DNA of 64,000 nt. Source: Azolla pinnata. Lineage: Eukaryota; Streptophyta; Polypodiopsida; Salviniales; Salviniaceae. Of the stretch, positions 11,824 to 24,700 are shown piece after piece (the stretch's first letter is position 1; every line of letters starts with the position of its first letter). The stretch is from contig JBBBWG010021111.1 in assembly GCA_037176905.1 (NCBI GenBank), forward strand, positions 1 to 64,000. Direction: 5' to 3'. Under the pieces are notes generated by a model. It ran no database searches. It worked only from the letters and a program-made list of their open reading frames with translations, and was not told the origin of the DNA. Both the position numbers and the translations under genes were made by a program.

Positions 11824-14800
11824 CTAGGGTTTGAAGGGGGTTTTAAGGCGGAGGAGTTTGCGAGGATTCGGGGCGAGGATTCGGGGCGAGGATTCGGGCC
11901 GAGGATTCCTGCGAGCGTCCTTGGCCTTGCCGCGCTTGCGCACGGCGATGGACTGGCGCAGGCGCAGCGCATCGAGCAGCGGCGCTGGCACCGCCGCCGC
12001 TGCCCCCCACATCACCGAATGCGTCCAGTAGGGCGAGCACACCGGCTCGTAGCCGATCCACCTCAGCGCGCTCTTCGCATATGCATCGGGACTCGGCGCA
12101 AACAACGTCGGCCTCCGGATCGACGCCAGCTTCGTCGTCACATGCATCGGCACCTGTTCCCCCCCATCATCATCATCATCATCATCATCATCCACAACTG
12201 CATTTTCTTCTTCTTCTTCTTCTTCTTCTTCTTCTTCTTCTAGGGCATTCCACAAGTAGAGACTAATGCGCAACAAGTCGCGATGCACCTGCCCATCCAC
12301 CATCAAACATGTTCTGGACAAAATCCATCTGTGCCCACTTTTGAGCGATTTCTTATCTTCATGTGGCTTTGCAATGGATGAATGCGGGGCACGCAGACGC
12401 CAGAAAATGAGCTCCTTTCCCCTTTTGCTTTTTTCTTCTTCTTCTACGGCATTCCACAAGTAGACCAATGCGCACGTAGCAATGCAGGCCTGCCCATCCA
12501 TCATCAAACATGTTTTGGACATCCTTCTATCTATGCCCACTTTTGAGCAATTTCAAAAGTGGCATTTCAATAGATGAATGTGGGCAGACACCAAACAGAA
12601 AAAAAGAAAAAACAAAAGATCCTTTGGACATTGCATCGGCACCTGATCATCCACAAACAGCATTCCCTTCCCCTTTTTTTTCTGTTTTGCCTCCATGGCA
12701 TTCCCACAAATAGAATAATGAGCAAAGTAGGAATGTGCCTGCCCATCAATGAAAAAACATGGTTTGGACATGCATCTATCTATGCCCACTTTGAGCGATT
12801 TCAAAAAGTGGCATTTCAGTAGATGAATGCGAGCAGACGTGACAAAGATCCCTTGGACATGCATCGGCACCTGATCCACAACAGCTTTTTGTTATCTTCT
12901 AGGGCATTCCACAAGTAGAAAAATGCGCCTACGAGCATATCTATCCATATGGCCACTTTAAGTGAGTTCCAAAAGGGCATCTCAAGTGGAATCCTGCGGC
13001 TTGCCCATCGAGTTCACTTTCGAACATCTACTTATGCCCACTTTCGAGTGAGGTCAAAAGTGGCATCTCGCATAGAATGTGCTTGCCATCAAAGATCTTT
13101 TGCACATCCATCTATGCCCACTTTGGCTTGCCATCAAAGCTCTTTTGCACATCCATCTATGCCCACTTTGACTGAATTCGGCATTTCAAGTAGAATGTGC
13201 CTGCCCATCAAAGATCTTTCAAACATTCATCTATGCCCACTTTTTAGTGAGTTCAGAAGTGGCGTTTCAAAGATGAATGCGGGAGAAACGCAAAAGATCC
13301 TTTCGACTCTGTGCCCACTTTGACACTCAGAAACAGCAGTTCAAAGTAGAAAAATGTGCCTGCCTGTCAAAGATTTGCTTGGAACATCTATCATTCCCCG
13401 CTTTGAGTGTGAGTTCAAAAGGATATCTCAGAGTAGTCAAAGATGGTCTTGGAAACGTCGCTATGCTCTTCTTACTGCTTACCTGGCATTGCACGTCGAT
13501 GCCCTTCTTCTTGTACTCCACGTAGAGGCTCCTGGAGAACTTCTCGATGAAGCTGCGGCAGCATAGACAAAAGTGGAAGACACAAAACAAACAAAAAAAT
13601 GCAGGGTCAGACCAGCGGACTACATAATACAAAAACTATGTATACAAATACAAATAGGCACACACAAGCTTCCCATAGCTCCACTTCCAGCCCAAGTCAA
13701 AGCTTAACAACATCACAGACCAGTCCGTTTGACGATGGCGTTCGGTTCGACAGGTTTAGGGTTTAGGGTTCAAAGAGACATAGGCTACGGAAGTCCATCA
13801 GGGTGGTTTCAGTTTCAATTTGCATGCTTTTCTCCTCAGAGCAACTGAGCCAGATTGAGCCATCGATCACTCACACGGCCACATCTACGCCATCAACTAT
13901 ATATACTAACCTTAACCCTAAACCCTAAACCCTACCCTTCTCCCAATTGGCTTTGGCTCGAGGGGAACCATCAGCTTTCCGCCTTTTTATTTGTCGTGTT
14001 CTTTGCAGCCTTTGCCGCATTTCTTAGTTCTGTTGTGGAGAACTCAACAGAGACGAGATCCTCGACGCATCGATCGAAGATGTACATGTGGTCACACACA
14101 TCTGCATCATCTCATCTACTAAACCCTAGCCCTAACCTTGCCCCAATCTATATCATCGGTTCGATTCAACTCGAGGGGAAATCCGCAAGGCTTCCTACCC
14201 TGATTTCTTGTGCTTCTCTTTCCGGCATTGCGATTGCATGCACACAGTTCAGCAAGCATTACTAAACCCTAACCCTAACCCTAACCCTAACCTTCCATAC
14301 ATACATACATACATACATACTGAATGGATAAAGGCGTACCCTTTTGTGGCGGTGTAGAGAGTGTAGAGGGGATCCGAGGGCAAGACAGAGGCAGAGCCGG
14401 AGCCGAGGTTGAGGATGGCACCGCGCCTGCGCTTGAGCATTCCAGGGAGCACGATCTGAACCATCCTCACCATCGCGTGGACGTTGATCCTGAGCAGGTG
14501 CAGGGTGAGCTCCGGGTCCACCTCGTGGAAGAAGCGGGCGTAGGGGTAGGAGATGCCCGCGTTGTTGATGAGGATCCCGAGGTCGAGGCCCGCCACCGTC
14601 TCCTCCACGCGCGCGAGCCCGGCCTCAAGCTCCGCCTCCGCCGGCGCCGCCAGATCGAGCACCACAACCTGCACCTGCACGGCGCTGTGCAGGTGCCCGA
14701 TGTCCGCGGCCAGGCGCTCCGCCTTCTCCCGGCTGCGCGCCACCAGGAGGAGGTTGAGGCCGCGGCGGGCGAGCTCCATGGCGAAGGAACGGCCGATGCC

Positions 14801-15019
14801 GTCGGTGCAGCCGGTGACGAGGGCCCAGGAGCCGTAGCGCCGGAGGGCTTTCCCGGGGCGGAGGAAGTGCCGCCATAGCCAGCAGGAGGAGCGGCGCAGG
14901 AGATCGAGCAGGGAGAGGGCGCCGAGGGCGGCGAGCGCGAGGAGGAGAAGGGAAGGGGGAGAGTGGGAAGCAGAGGCGGGCGGAGGAAGGGAGCTCGCCA
15001 TCGCCATCGCCATCGCCAT
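11824..15019 (-). CDS. KCR: Very-long-chain 3-ketoacyl-CoA reductase (KCR), three exons
   Basis: ER membrane reductase of the fatty-acid elongase; it reduces 3-ketoacyl-CoA to 3-hydroxyacyl-CoA with NADPH for waxes, sphingolipids and storage lipids. Exons 14340-15019, 13483-13552 and 11824-12153 (phases 2,0) give 359 aa. An N-terminal hydrophobic segment (residues ~22-40) precedes FLRPGKALRRYGSWALVTG. The Rossmann motif TGCTDGIG is at 69-76, NNAG at 152-155, the Ser block GSGSAS at 207-212, and the catalytic Tyr222-x-x-x-Lys226 sits at the end of exon 1. Exon 2 gives FIEKFSRSLYVEYKKKGID; exon 3 gives VPMHVTTKLASIRRPTLFAP. The start lies in a run of ATGGCG repeats, so the exact Met is uncertain by up to 6 residues. 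The C-terminus runs ~28 residues past the family's usual Lys-rich end, through a 13-bp minisatellite, and stops in a telomere-like AAACCCTAG. The usual Lys-rich end, thought to help ER retention, is absent. Confidence 0.93.
12154..13482. repeat. KCR intron 2: degenerate tandem-repeat array with copies of its own 3' splice site
   Basis: The block TATGCCCACTTT...GATTTCAAAAGTGGCATTTCA recurs about ten times (near 12332, 12533, 12783, 12950, 13035, 13117, 13158, 13234, 13311, 13398). Units are ~170-250 bp on the exon-3 side and ~40-90 bp on the exon-2 side. The longer units also repeat the intron end and exon start: on the minus strand CAG/GTGCCGATGCA occurs at the true exon 3 edge (12153) and again with its CAG at 12643-12645 and 12871-12873. 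The repeat therefore arose by duplicating a segment that spanned the splice site. A trinucleotide run (12160-12245) lies next to exon 3. Confidence 0.85.
14263..14293. repeat. TTAGGG-type (CCCTAA)n run in KCR intron 1
   Basis: Four to five CCCTAA hexamers follow a single CCCTAAA unit, next to a CATA tetramer run. A second CCCTAAA cluster lies at about 13915-13935 in the same 787-bp intron. The intron halves around 13860-13990 and 14085-14220 look like diverged copies of one another (shared 'CTCGAGGGGAA'). Confidence 0.8.
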
Positions 15020-17669
15020 CGCCTCCCCTGTTTCTGTTTGGCCTCCCCTTGTTTCTCAGAAAGCTCTTCTTCTTCTTCTTCTTCTTCAATTTTACTGTGT
15101 TTTATTTGAAGAGAACTAACTAACTCTTCTTCTTGTTCAATCAAAACCCAGCTTCAGAGGAAGAAGTCTTGTTGAGAGAAGAAGACAAGAATGACAGAAG
15201 CTTGGGTTTTGTGAGCAGAAGAGAGAGGTCGGATCGGATCGGATCGGAATCGGAATCGGAATCGGAATCGGAAACGGGATCGGAATCGGAATCGGAATCG
15301 GAATCTGAATCGGAATCGGAATCGGAATCGGAATCGGATCGGTTCAGGTTTGACACCTTTGAAACGTTCGATGCGTCAACAAATTGAAACATTCGATGCG
15401 TCGATGGATTCGACTGCTTCAAAAACTAGCAATTTATTGGTCCGTTCGAGCATAGGATCGAACGACAGAACGGGCAAATGTGTGTGTGTGTGTGTGTGTG
15501 TGTGTGGATAATAGAACGCTTGCAGATGCCAGTGTAATTATAGAAGCGAATGGTATCGGAAGAAGAACAGTGGAGAGAGCGAGTGTGAGAGTGAGAGCTG
15601 ATGGAGATATATCTCTAACAACCTTGCGAGCAAGATTTTGAATGAATGTCCACAAGGGACGGGTGTCAATCCCTAGAACACACGATTAAGCCCATTGTGA
15701 GGATCAACCGATAGGCAAAGATAGCTCTGCAGTTTTTCACGGCTTAAATATTGTGGTGTAATCCAAAGATCGACATGTAACACATCTATGTCGACCCAAG
15801 ATGTCACAACATTTAAATGATGCTCTCGGAGTTCGTTCCTGCAACTGACTATGTATGTGAATGAGCTAATCACGACTATATGCATGAGAATTTCCCTTTA
15901 TAGACAGTATTAACAATAGCGTGGATTTGGATTTCATAGAGAGAAAGTCAAATAGGTCATCTATTGGGTTTGACCGTGGAATCTTTAATTGACGCATGTT
16001 TGCTCGTAATGTCAATATATGCAAATACTTGTTCTCCTTGATTAATTTTGATTTAATCATATCAATTGACCAACCAATGGTGAAGCTTCTTCTCGCATTC
16101 ATATTCTAACTTTGCTTTTGAGTGCTCTTAATCGAGCACGAATAGTTTGTAATTTTATCGTAGTTTGAGGTTTTCAGAATACAAGCATTATAGATAAAAG
16201 GGGAATTCGGAAAGTAAACAATATATGCAACACGGTTAAATATCGCTCTCCCCTTGATAACAGATGGGATAGCTAAAAGACTTTGAGCTTACAAACCCGA
16301 AAGGACTCATCAGACGACCACAATCAGGATTCCAACCTTCGACCTCGAATGTACATCACCTTGTCATGCAGATTTGAGAGATACTTTCAGAAATTTCTCG
16401 TAGAAATACTTGTATTGGTCTAAGTTATAATCAAGGTGAACAGTACTAGGTATAGAATCCACATCATATTTTCCAAGTTATTTATCGTCCTATGCTTTCC
16501 TCTTCTTGTTTCCTCTCATCTTTCCCAAATTTGGAGCCTTTGTGATGATCCTACCCTGCCAATAGCCTAATCCTTTGTCATAAATGGAACCTGTTAGATT
16601 TCTTTCCAAATTCTGAGGGGCATGGAGTAGCACTAATGAATCCCTAAGGGATATACTATTTCCAAACTTTGTTCTCATTCGAGATCCGAAAACATATGAA
16701 CATGTACTCTATTGTTTTGCTCATATAGGCCATTTTAACCCCTCAGACATGGCTTTTTTCTTGCTATCGAGCATCAAGTAGGTTGCCATATCAAAGGTGG
16801 AGTATGTAGGTATTGATGTTTGATAATACATGCCTTTAATGATGCATACAATTTAATTAACAACTTAATACCTGCCCTCGCAAAGTTCTTGTGCATCAGG
16901 TGTCAAAAGCATGCTGCCTGATAAAAGTTATTCATAACAGCTGATCCACTTCTCGTATTGATCTTTAACCGACTTGATCAAGACCTTTCTGGTTAGAAAA
17001 ACATTTGACAAACATATTTCATAGGGCCAAACAAAAGCACAAAACCAAGAACAAATTTTTATTTATAATGAAAGAATCAAGAGTTCATGAGGAATGTCAA
17101 AGAATGTTTCTCCAAGCGAGAACCACCCTATTTTTTTAGCAATGCAGGGGGCAAAAGAAATGCTGCTTCAATGGGAAAATCGAAGCTCTTGCGCACATAA
17201 ATGGGAGTGATGATCTGCTGAATGAATCGATCTGATACCAAAATCTTTTTTGCCACCAGCGCCCATCGTAATATCAGATGAGTGATGGGATGACACATAT
17301 CTGTACAAATGCGATTCTGGATGCTTTACGAAGTTTAAATATACAAAATGATATCATTTTCAGGTAGCACCAACAAAGCCTTTACAGTAATCCAAGCAGC
17401 CTTTCATTCAGCTCACCTTTCATATATGGGTCTTTAACTGACCCTACCAGGGCTTGCATCTCTTGCCAGCAACTGACCAACGAATCCGTTGCAAGTGACC
17501 AACTATACCACCCACCAATCGCTTCCATTCGATTGATCCGAGGCATGAAAGAATAATTCCTCCCCAGAAATGGAGCGGGGACATATGTATTCCTTCCCTG
17601 TCTTCTTCAAAACCCTTACACTGAGCACTGCAACAGGTATCTATCCAATTTCTTCTAACAAGGAATCCA
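15020..17669. other. Intergenic stretch between KCR and myosin XI
   Basis: The first 200 bases are probably the KCR promoter and leader (TTC repeats at 15067-15090). A GGAATC hexamer array lies at about 15229-15347 and a GT run at 15479-15505. From ~15600 to 17440 the sequence is AT-rich and unique by eye, with no coding match that I recognise on either strand. The last ~230 bases before 17670 are probably the myosin 3' UTR. Confidence 0.6.
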
Positions 17670-20600
17670 TTATGTTCCTTGCGGTTGCAAGAAGAAGAAA
17701 CCAGGATTTTCTCGAAGAGCAGCTGGTGGATCAACATGGGATAGATCTACCTCTCCCATGGATTTTGATATATCGTCAATGGAAAAAGGAATACTGCAAT
17801 CCACAAAAATGGTGTTGATCGTCTACCTTTTCCCTAATAAGGCTTGCTTTATACTAATATTCAGATTATAAAACCAACCTGGAGTCCTCATCCAACAGGA
17901 AAGAATTGCTCTCTGTATTATTTGCATCTTCTGCCATCAAGACTTTCATATTCGCAAGTACCTGCTCCAAAGACCCACATTAGCCATGGAATGAGATAAG
18001 AGGGTTTTATACATTATACAAACATCCAGACTCATAAACTTAAATGATAAGCGGGCTATCAACTAGAATACTGTGTCAATTTCAAATGTTCACTTACATC
18101 TTGAGAAACACTATGAGTTCCATATTTATCATCCCAATACAAAGTGCTTATGCGATAAAGTTGCTGTATGCTTAGAACCTATAGGAATAAATACAACAAA
18201 TCAACCATTAGATCTATCCGAAGCAATATGTACAACCTACATACAAGATCTATTCGTGTACGTACAGGACAAAGATCATGGGTTATCTCATCCAGTGTTT
18301 TCTTTGGCTTTTGGTTTAGCACCTGGTAAAAATTATCAGATATAATGAGGTTAGCATAGATCAAGATCAGAAGTGAACTTCACCAAGTAAGCAGACACTC
18401 AAAACACCAAGAACATTGAACAACGAGGACGTTAAAAGAGTGAATAGAATTTCAACATAACAAACAGAACAGGTAATGCCCCTCAAAAACCTCCAAGAGA
18501 AACAGGGGGGATGAAACCTTCACATCAAAATCCCTATATGATTTTGTTGAAAAACAGGGATACATAATTTCGGGAGATAAAGAGCTTTGGGAAACTGAAA
18601 AGCATTGTTGTATTTTGAAGTATCACTTTAATGTAATAAAATCCATTCTTGGCAAACAAAAGCAACTCTAATCTTCACAGGGATAAGCAATAAGACAATT
18701 ACCAGAAATCCCACAGCCTGCCTTATATGTTTTAGCTCATCCCAGGATGTTCCAGCATACTGTAAAATAAATGGCAGGTATAGTACACCATTTATGTACC
18801 AAATAATATTGAGAATGCACATTTTTCAGTTTACCTCTTCGCTAGCATCTACTACCCACTGCTCTAGAAATGCTAAACCAGCCTTGACATATTCCCCATT
18901 GCCAAAAGAACAACAGTCTCTTCGCAATAGAAGACTGAAAAAAAGACCCATCATCTCAGGAAACTAATAGAATCATACCGTGGAAGGGTAGGAATCAGGG
19001 TTTATTTATACATGCCTGTTGAATAGCTGAACGTTTATGTAAGAAAATATCTGAGCGAAAATTTTCCTTATTAAAAAAGCTGGAACCTGAGACAAGTATT
19101 TGAAACCAATTTTGAGATTTCTGTAAAAAGTCATTAGATGAATAAGAGAGTTGAAAGGTATCATTTTGCACATTATTAGCACGCATGATGCTTAGCAAGC
19201 TGTTGAGGCTTTTGATGATATTGTGCCAATAGCTGCTTAGTGTCTGCTGTGGTGCACTGCTGGCATGCATAGACCTAGAAGCAGTTTTCGCTAGAGCTCG
19301 CGAAGTTCTTGGTGCCTGGACACACAGCTAATTAGCCAATATATAAACTACCTTTTCTTGCAACAAAAAACTTTTTAATCAGTGAACCTGAATGCAAGGC
19401 CCAAGCAAAGGTGATATTTCTTTTTTCAGATTATCTCGTATCATTCCATATATCTTCTCCACATATGCAGTAAGTTGTTGTTTGAACAACAAAGCAGGAT
19501 ACTTTGCTTCCACTTGCCGCAACGAATCTAACCCGCCTATCATGACACCATTAGCAAATGATAGACCTCCTGAAGGCGAGGAGCGGAAGCCCTGAAAAAA
19601 CCCTAGTGAGTACACTTACATGATATACATCCATGTTTGCATAGGATCAGATTCTGTGGTGCCTTATTGTCAAAAGACCAATGAGGCTAACAAGGTATTA
19701 CGATATTTCCACCTGTGTCATTCTTCCAAAAAGAGTCGATGACGCAGTTCTACGCCTCTGCTGTGCGAAGCCTCCTGCACCACTTGCTTTCAAAGTGCGT
19801 TGCAGAAGGAAAAGAAGCATTGAGGTGTTGGACAGCCAATAAGATAGTATATCATTATTGTCCTGGTTTTGCTGAAAATAAACTCCACAAGTAAAATATA
19901 CTGCAGAACGCTTACCTTAACCTAGGAACTTCTTCAAAGTCATACCTCAATAGCAGTACCAATAGTCTGTATGATCCGGTCAAAAACACTTGTCTTTTCT
20001 GCTTCAAAAGAGCGCCACTGAAGTAAAGATTTGTAAATTATACATGCTGCAACGGGTGTATCCTTACTGAAGCCCACATCTTGACTGACACATTTTAATA
20101 GTGCTTCAAGGTTCTCCTGTTTCAACGAGGAACAAGGGATTAGAGAAACGTAAGCCAGATCTGATATCATATCTGAAATATATTGATTCTGTCACACTTC
20201 TACCCTACACTGCTAGTACATAAATGGACATAATGTGTTCAGAATGGGTAGAAATTAACCTGCTGTCGATCTGCAGTAAGGACATTCTGCTGCCGTTTTT
20301 CTGTCATCGGCTGCTGTTTCTCAGGAGTTACAAGAGGAGTTTCCTGGTGTGGTTAACAGTAAAACGAATATGCCCCTTAGGAACTACTAAGTACATCATA
20401 TGGAACAACCCAAGTACATGACACCTTTCGATAAGTTTATACACAGTATGGGGATCCACAATGATGCAACATTGAATGGATCTACAGTCAACACATTTTA
20501 CCAGTCTTCCACTCTATTACACTTCAGTACAAAGAATCCATGGACTTTTTCGTTCTCATCCATATTACACCTGAGCTTCCTAAATCACATTCTGTGTGAC

Positions 20601-21751
20601 AAGATCTAATAGGAAACTAAAATTAACTTAACCATAATTGATGATGAGTATGTACAGAAGGGTCAAACGTTTGAATGGCCACCCAAAACCCAAACCATTG
20701 AATGGTGTACTTCACCAAAAACCAAAGGAAGAAAACACTAAAATGGGGCAAAACCTTTTGCTTTAAAAAGTTTGAATGAGTGTGAGGAAGTATTTGGAAA
20801 CGCCACATCAACCAAGTTTGTGCTATAGTAGCTGATATTACACAGACCATCATTCTAATTCAAGTATTGTAATCACATGTATAATAACTAATAATCAGAT
20901 ATGGCCAACTAAAGGCTTTTTCACCCAGCAACCTCCCACTTAAGGTGAACATTTAAGTTACTCCCATTTGCCATATGCAATGCTCATGTTCAACTTTGCC
21001 ATAATGAGAACATATGCAAGGATATCTTGTGTTTTGATCATGCCATCCTCCAGAATGTGCCTTATAAAAACTGCACATCAAAATGATTGATGCACAAATG
21101 AATCATGGCATTCTTAGTCAGATACACAATACTCTAGCTACCACATACATGTCGAGATGTTTAGCAAGTCTGTAGGGCCAAATAGCTTCCTTTGAAGCTT
21201 CGATGACGGAATTATATGCAGCTCCAGTAGTACTCAGTGTTACAGGCATTTGCAATTCTAAGCATTGAGAAATTATTCCACCAGCATTTGTAAACACATA
21301 CCCATTAGTAGGCTTGAATTGAAACAGAGAATTAAGACTCAGATTTGTTGCGTATACCAATCTCTTCTAGTGGGTGCACAAAGAATGTTATTATATTTGG
21401 AAAAGTAACCCTTGAGGGTCTTTCAGACTTAGATGAAAGATATCTAGTCAAAGTGAACAATGTGTTCACGGGGAAGCCCCTATCCTTGGTAAATAACTAG
21501 CTGTCGGACATTGTGAACTAAGAATTTTTACACCAACTTAGTTTTTCCCTTACTTTGAGGGAGTTTCGGGTTAAACTTTAATGTGTTGTGCCTCTTTTCT
21601 CTGACTGAATCTCATTTTGCCTTATAAATCTAGATTCATTAGCATTTATACATCTTTCCCTGTACTAACATAACAGAGTTACAAAAAATAAACACAAATC
21701 ACTTACAGGTGTTTTCATGTCACCATTTGGAAGTAAATTTTCTGGACTCCG
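17670..21751 (-). CDS. Myosin XI exons 27-39: linker and DIL globular tail
   Basis: Exons: 21707-21751, 20260-20343, 19946-20116, 19713-19871, 19388-19591, 19172-19315, 19016-19086, 18835-18934, 18703-18759, 18266-18322, 18098-18178, 17879-17961, 17670-17793. The DIL tail binds cargo and receptors. Family blocks: [135 protein letters not shown] and [13 protein letters not shown]. Exon 33 ends AACAG/GCATGT, a second GC donor required by the frame. The protein ends FFFLQPQGT. Confidence 0.95.
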
Positions 21752-24700
21752 CTGTATTAAAAAAAAACACAGTACTAAACTAGAAACTTGTCTGCGTGAT
21801 CAAAGCCCAACCAAAAGCACATGACTTTACTCAGAGAAATTTGGTATAAGGGTGCTCACCACCAAGACTGAACTTTTGTACAGATTGATCGGACTTTTAG
21901 CCGGCGATAAAACAAGAGTTTGCTGCCGAAGAACTTGATTCTCAGATTCCATGTTTGTTAGCTTCTCTTCCAATCTGCAGAACTAATCAAGTGAGTAGTT
22001 GTAATAATTTTATAACTCATAAACAGTGAGTGAGACCTTTGCATAGCCTCCTGCAGTTGTTCCAACTTGATACGAGACTCTTGTATACTCTTGGCCTTCT
22101 CTTCGATATCTTGTTTTGCCTCCAAAAGGTGAAGCTCAGACACAGCTGCTTGTTTCTCGAAAGAACTTATCATCTCCTGATTTCAATTATCAAGTATAAT
22201 CAATGAGGCACATCACTGCTATCGATAGACGTTGTAAAATTTCTTAGTTAAAGATACACGGCTTGCTTGAGATAACATTAAGAAAACACAAATATCAATT
22301 TACATTGAGGACCTTAAAAACCTACTTTCAAAAATACAATCATGAAATGCTTACAAAAGGAATACCTTCAAGCTCTCATTTTCAGCTTCAAGTTTCTCAA
22401 CTTTCGCATTGCTTACTTCTGTAACTTTTATCACTTCTATTTCTTTCATAATTGAAGCAGCTTGATCTGCTGCTTGCTTTCTCAACTCTCTCTCTTTAGC
22501 AACGAGTGCATTTGCTTCTTCTAATTGGGCTTGTATCTCACTTATAGTTGTCTGAAACTTTGAGATCTCCTGAGCCTTAGCTTCCTCCAGGTCAGTCTGC
22601 AAATAAATCACTCAATTTTTAATTTGTAAGCAAGACACTAGATTTTCAAATTCATTTGTCAATTCTATATAAGGGGGCCAACCATTCTTAAGATACATAT
22701 TGCTTTATTCAAATACAGTTCACACTATACTTCTGGCACATTCACTCCTAATAATAGCTTGATAACCCTATTAAATTTAAGATACATTACAACTATAAAT
22801 GAATCATAACCTACAAACATCACCACCAACCTACTTTGGGCGGCATAAGAATCTAGACACTAAATGGTTCAAGAACAAAATTTCAATCATCATGAAACCA
22901 GAAGCTGTGAAATTTACTCGTAATCTTTTTTCCAATTGCAGCCGCCATGTAAGTTCCTCACAACGTTTCTCAAGCATTGTCTTTGCTGCTTGTAATGCAC
23001 CAGTCTCCTTTGCAGCCTGCAAGATAAAAACAGAGGGAATACATGGAAATAATCATCAGATGCAATATTGTAGTTGATGTTTCAAAAGAAACTATTGAGA
23101 GGCAAGCTACAGCAGAGCTAGGCTTCGAAAGAGATGCTACATCCAAACCTGCTCTAAATCAAATATGGTTTCAGATAACTCATCTTGCTCACTAGAAATA
23201 AACCCACCCATAACCCTCAAATTACGATAACCAGGTGGAAATAGTCAGATAATCCCTCTAAATTTCATAGAAGGTTACCATCCAAAAACACTTAAACTAA
23301 TTTTGGGACATTTTAAATTTTACCATTTTGAGCTTCTTAAGTTCTCTTCTAGCAATCTTCCCCCTCCATCTACATTGAATAACAAGCGCTGCTTTCTTCA
23401 ACTTCACATAATCAGAATGTGCTTTATATCTCCTCCAGCATCTCTACAATTTTGCGAAATATGACGAGAGTTAATTGGATCATTACACCAAAGTCTGCAC
23501 ATTTAAATTTAACATGCATTGTTACAATCATGAAACCTGGATTTTCATAGCAGCTTGGGTTTGCCTCCTTAATTTGAAGTCTTTACGAGCACACATTCCA
23601 CGTATTGCTGCCTGAATGATAATGGCAGCTGACTGAACCTTTTGATAAGATTTACGTGCTTGCCAACCACGGACATATTTCTGGATTTTGATAGCTGCAG
23701 CTTCCCTCTTTATTTTCTCATACTGCTTACGAGCAAGGTGACCTAATAATCAGAAGTATATGTCAATCTACAAATACTCAAAATCAAATAGATTTCTGAG
23801 CAGTAGCACTTGATATCCTTCTTTATAATGTCAATAAACATTGCAACAACTGTAAATTTTACCTCGCCATTGTGACTGCACATAAATTGCAGCTCTACGC
23901 ATAGCTTTGAATTCCCTTCGTGCTAGGAAGGTGCAAACTCTTCGTTGGATGATTCTGGCAGCGTTTCCTAGAACTTCTGATCTTCTCGCATCTAGTTCTG
24001 CCATCTGCCCAGCTCTAAGAAAGACTTTTGTTTTGCCTACCTGAGACAGCCCAAACATAGATCTGGTTCATTAAAGCCCTGTACTTCAATTCATTATTAT
24101 GTACGTAATAAACATTTGCTCAATGTTGGAACACTTGGCGGTAGTGAGAGCTAGCATTATCTCCCTCTACCTGAGTACATCATGCCAATATATTATCTTT
24201 TAAACTGTGATTCATTTTAGAAGTTCAACCAATCTATCAGTAATTTCTCTACAGCTAAAGTTTATGATAGTAAATGTAACTTATGTAGATGAAGCGTCAG
24301 CAACATTGTATGAGTACAGTACCAGCCATCCCTTCCTATATAGACTTGATTCCATGCATCTAAAGATGACTGGGAAAGAGTGGAGTGAGCAGGGTTAATA
24401 TTATAAAATAAAAAAATGGAAGGACATGGACCAGCCCCACCATATAAGTCTTGCTAATGGCACATGGTAGCACGCTATAAGTTCCTCTTCTTACTTATAT
24501 AACAGGATAAATTTACTACCGAGCCTTCTTCCATGGTATACATCAGTCTCATGGACTTTGCACAGTGATAGGGCAGCTCAAGTCCTCTCCACCTCAACTA
24601 GAAATTAAGATGAGCAGATATGCATCTAAACCTATAGAATAAATATGTCAATCATGCCATCAGGGGGCGTAATTAAAAGAACACCATGCCTGCCAGTATA

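Noticed and set aside
12160-12245. Glu/Asp run as an N-terminal extension of KCR exon 3
   Set aside because: These are intron trinucleotide repeats; the acceptor CAG before GTGCCGATG fits the KCR alignment exactly.
12300-13450. CRISPR-like regular repeats
   Set aside because: Units vary in length and lack unique spacers, and the setting is a plant intron.
13855-14265. 136-codon plus-strand frame
   Set aside because: It lies wholly in KCR intron 1, includes telomere-like repeats and has no family features.
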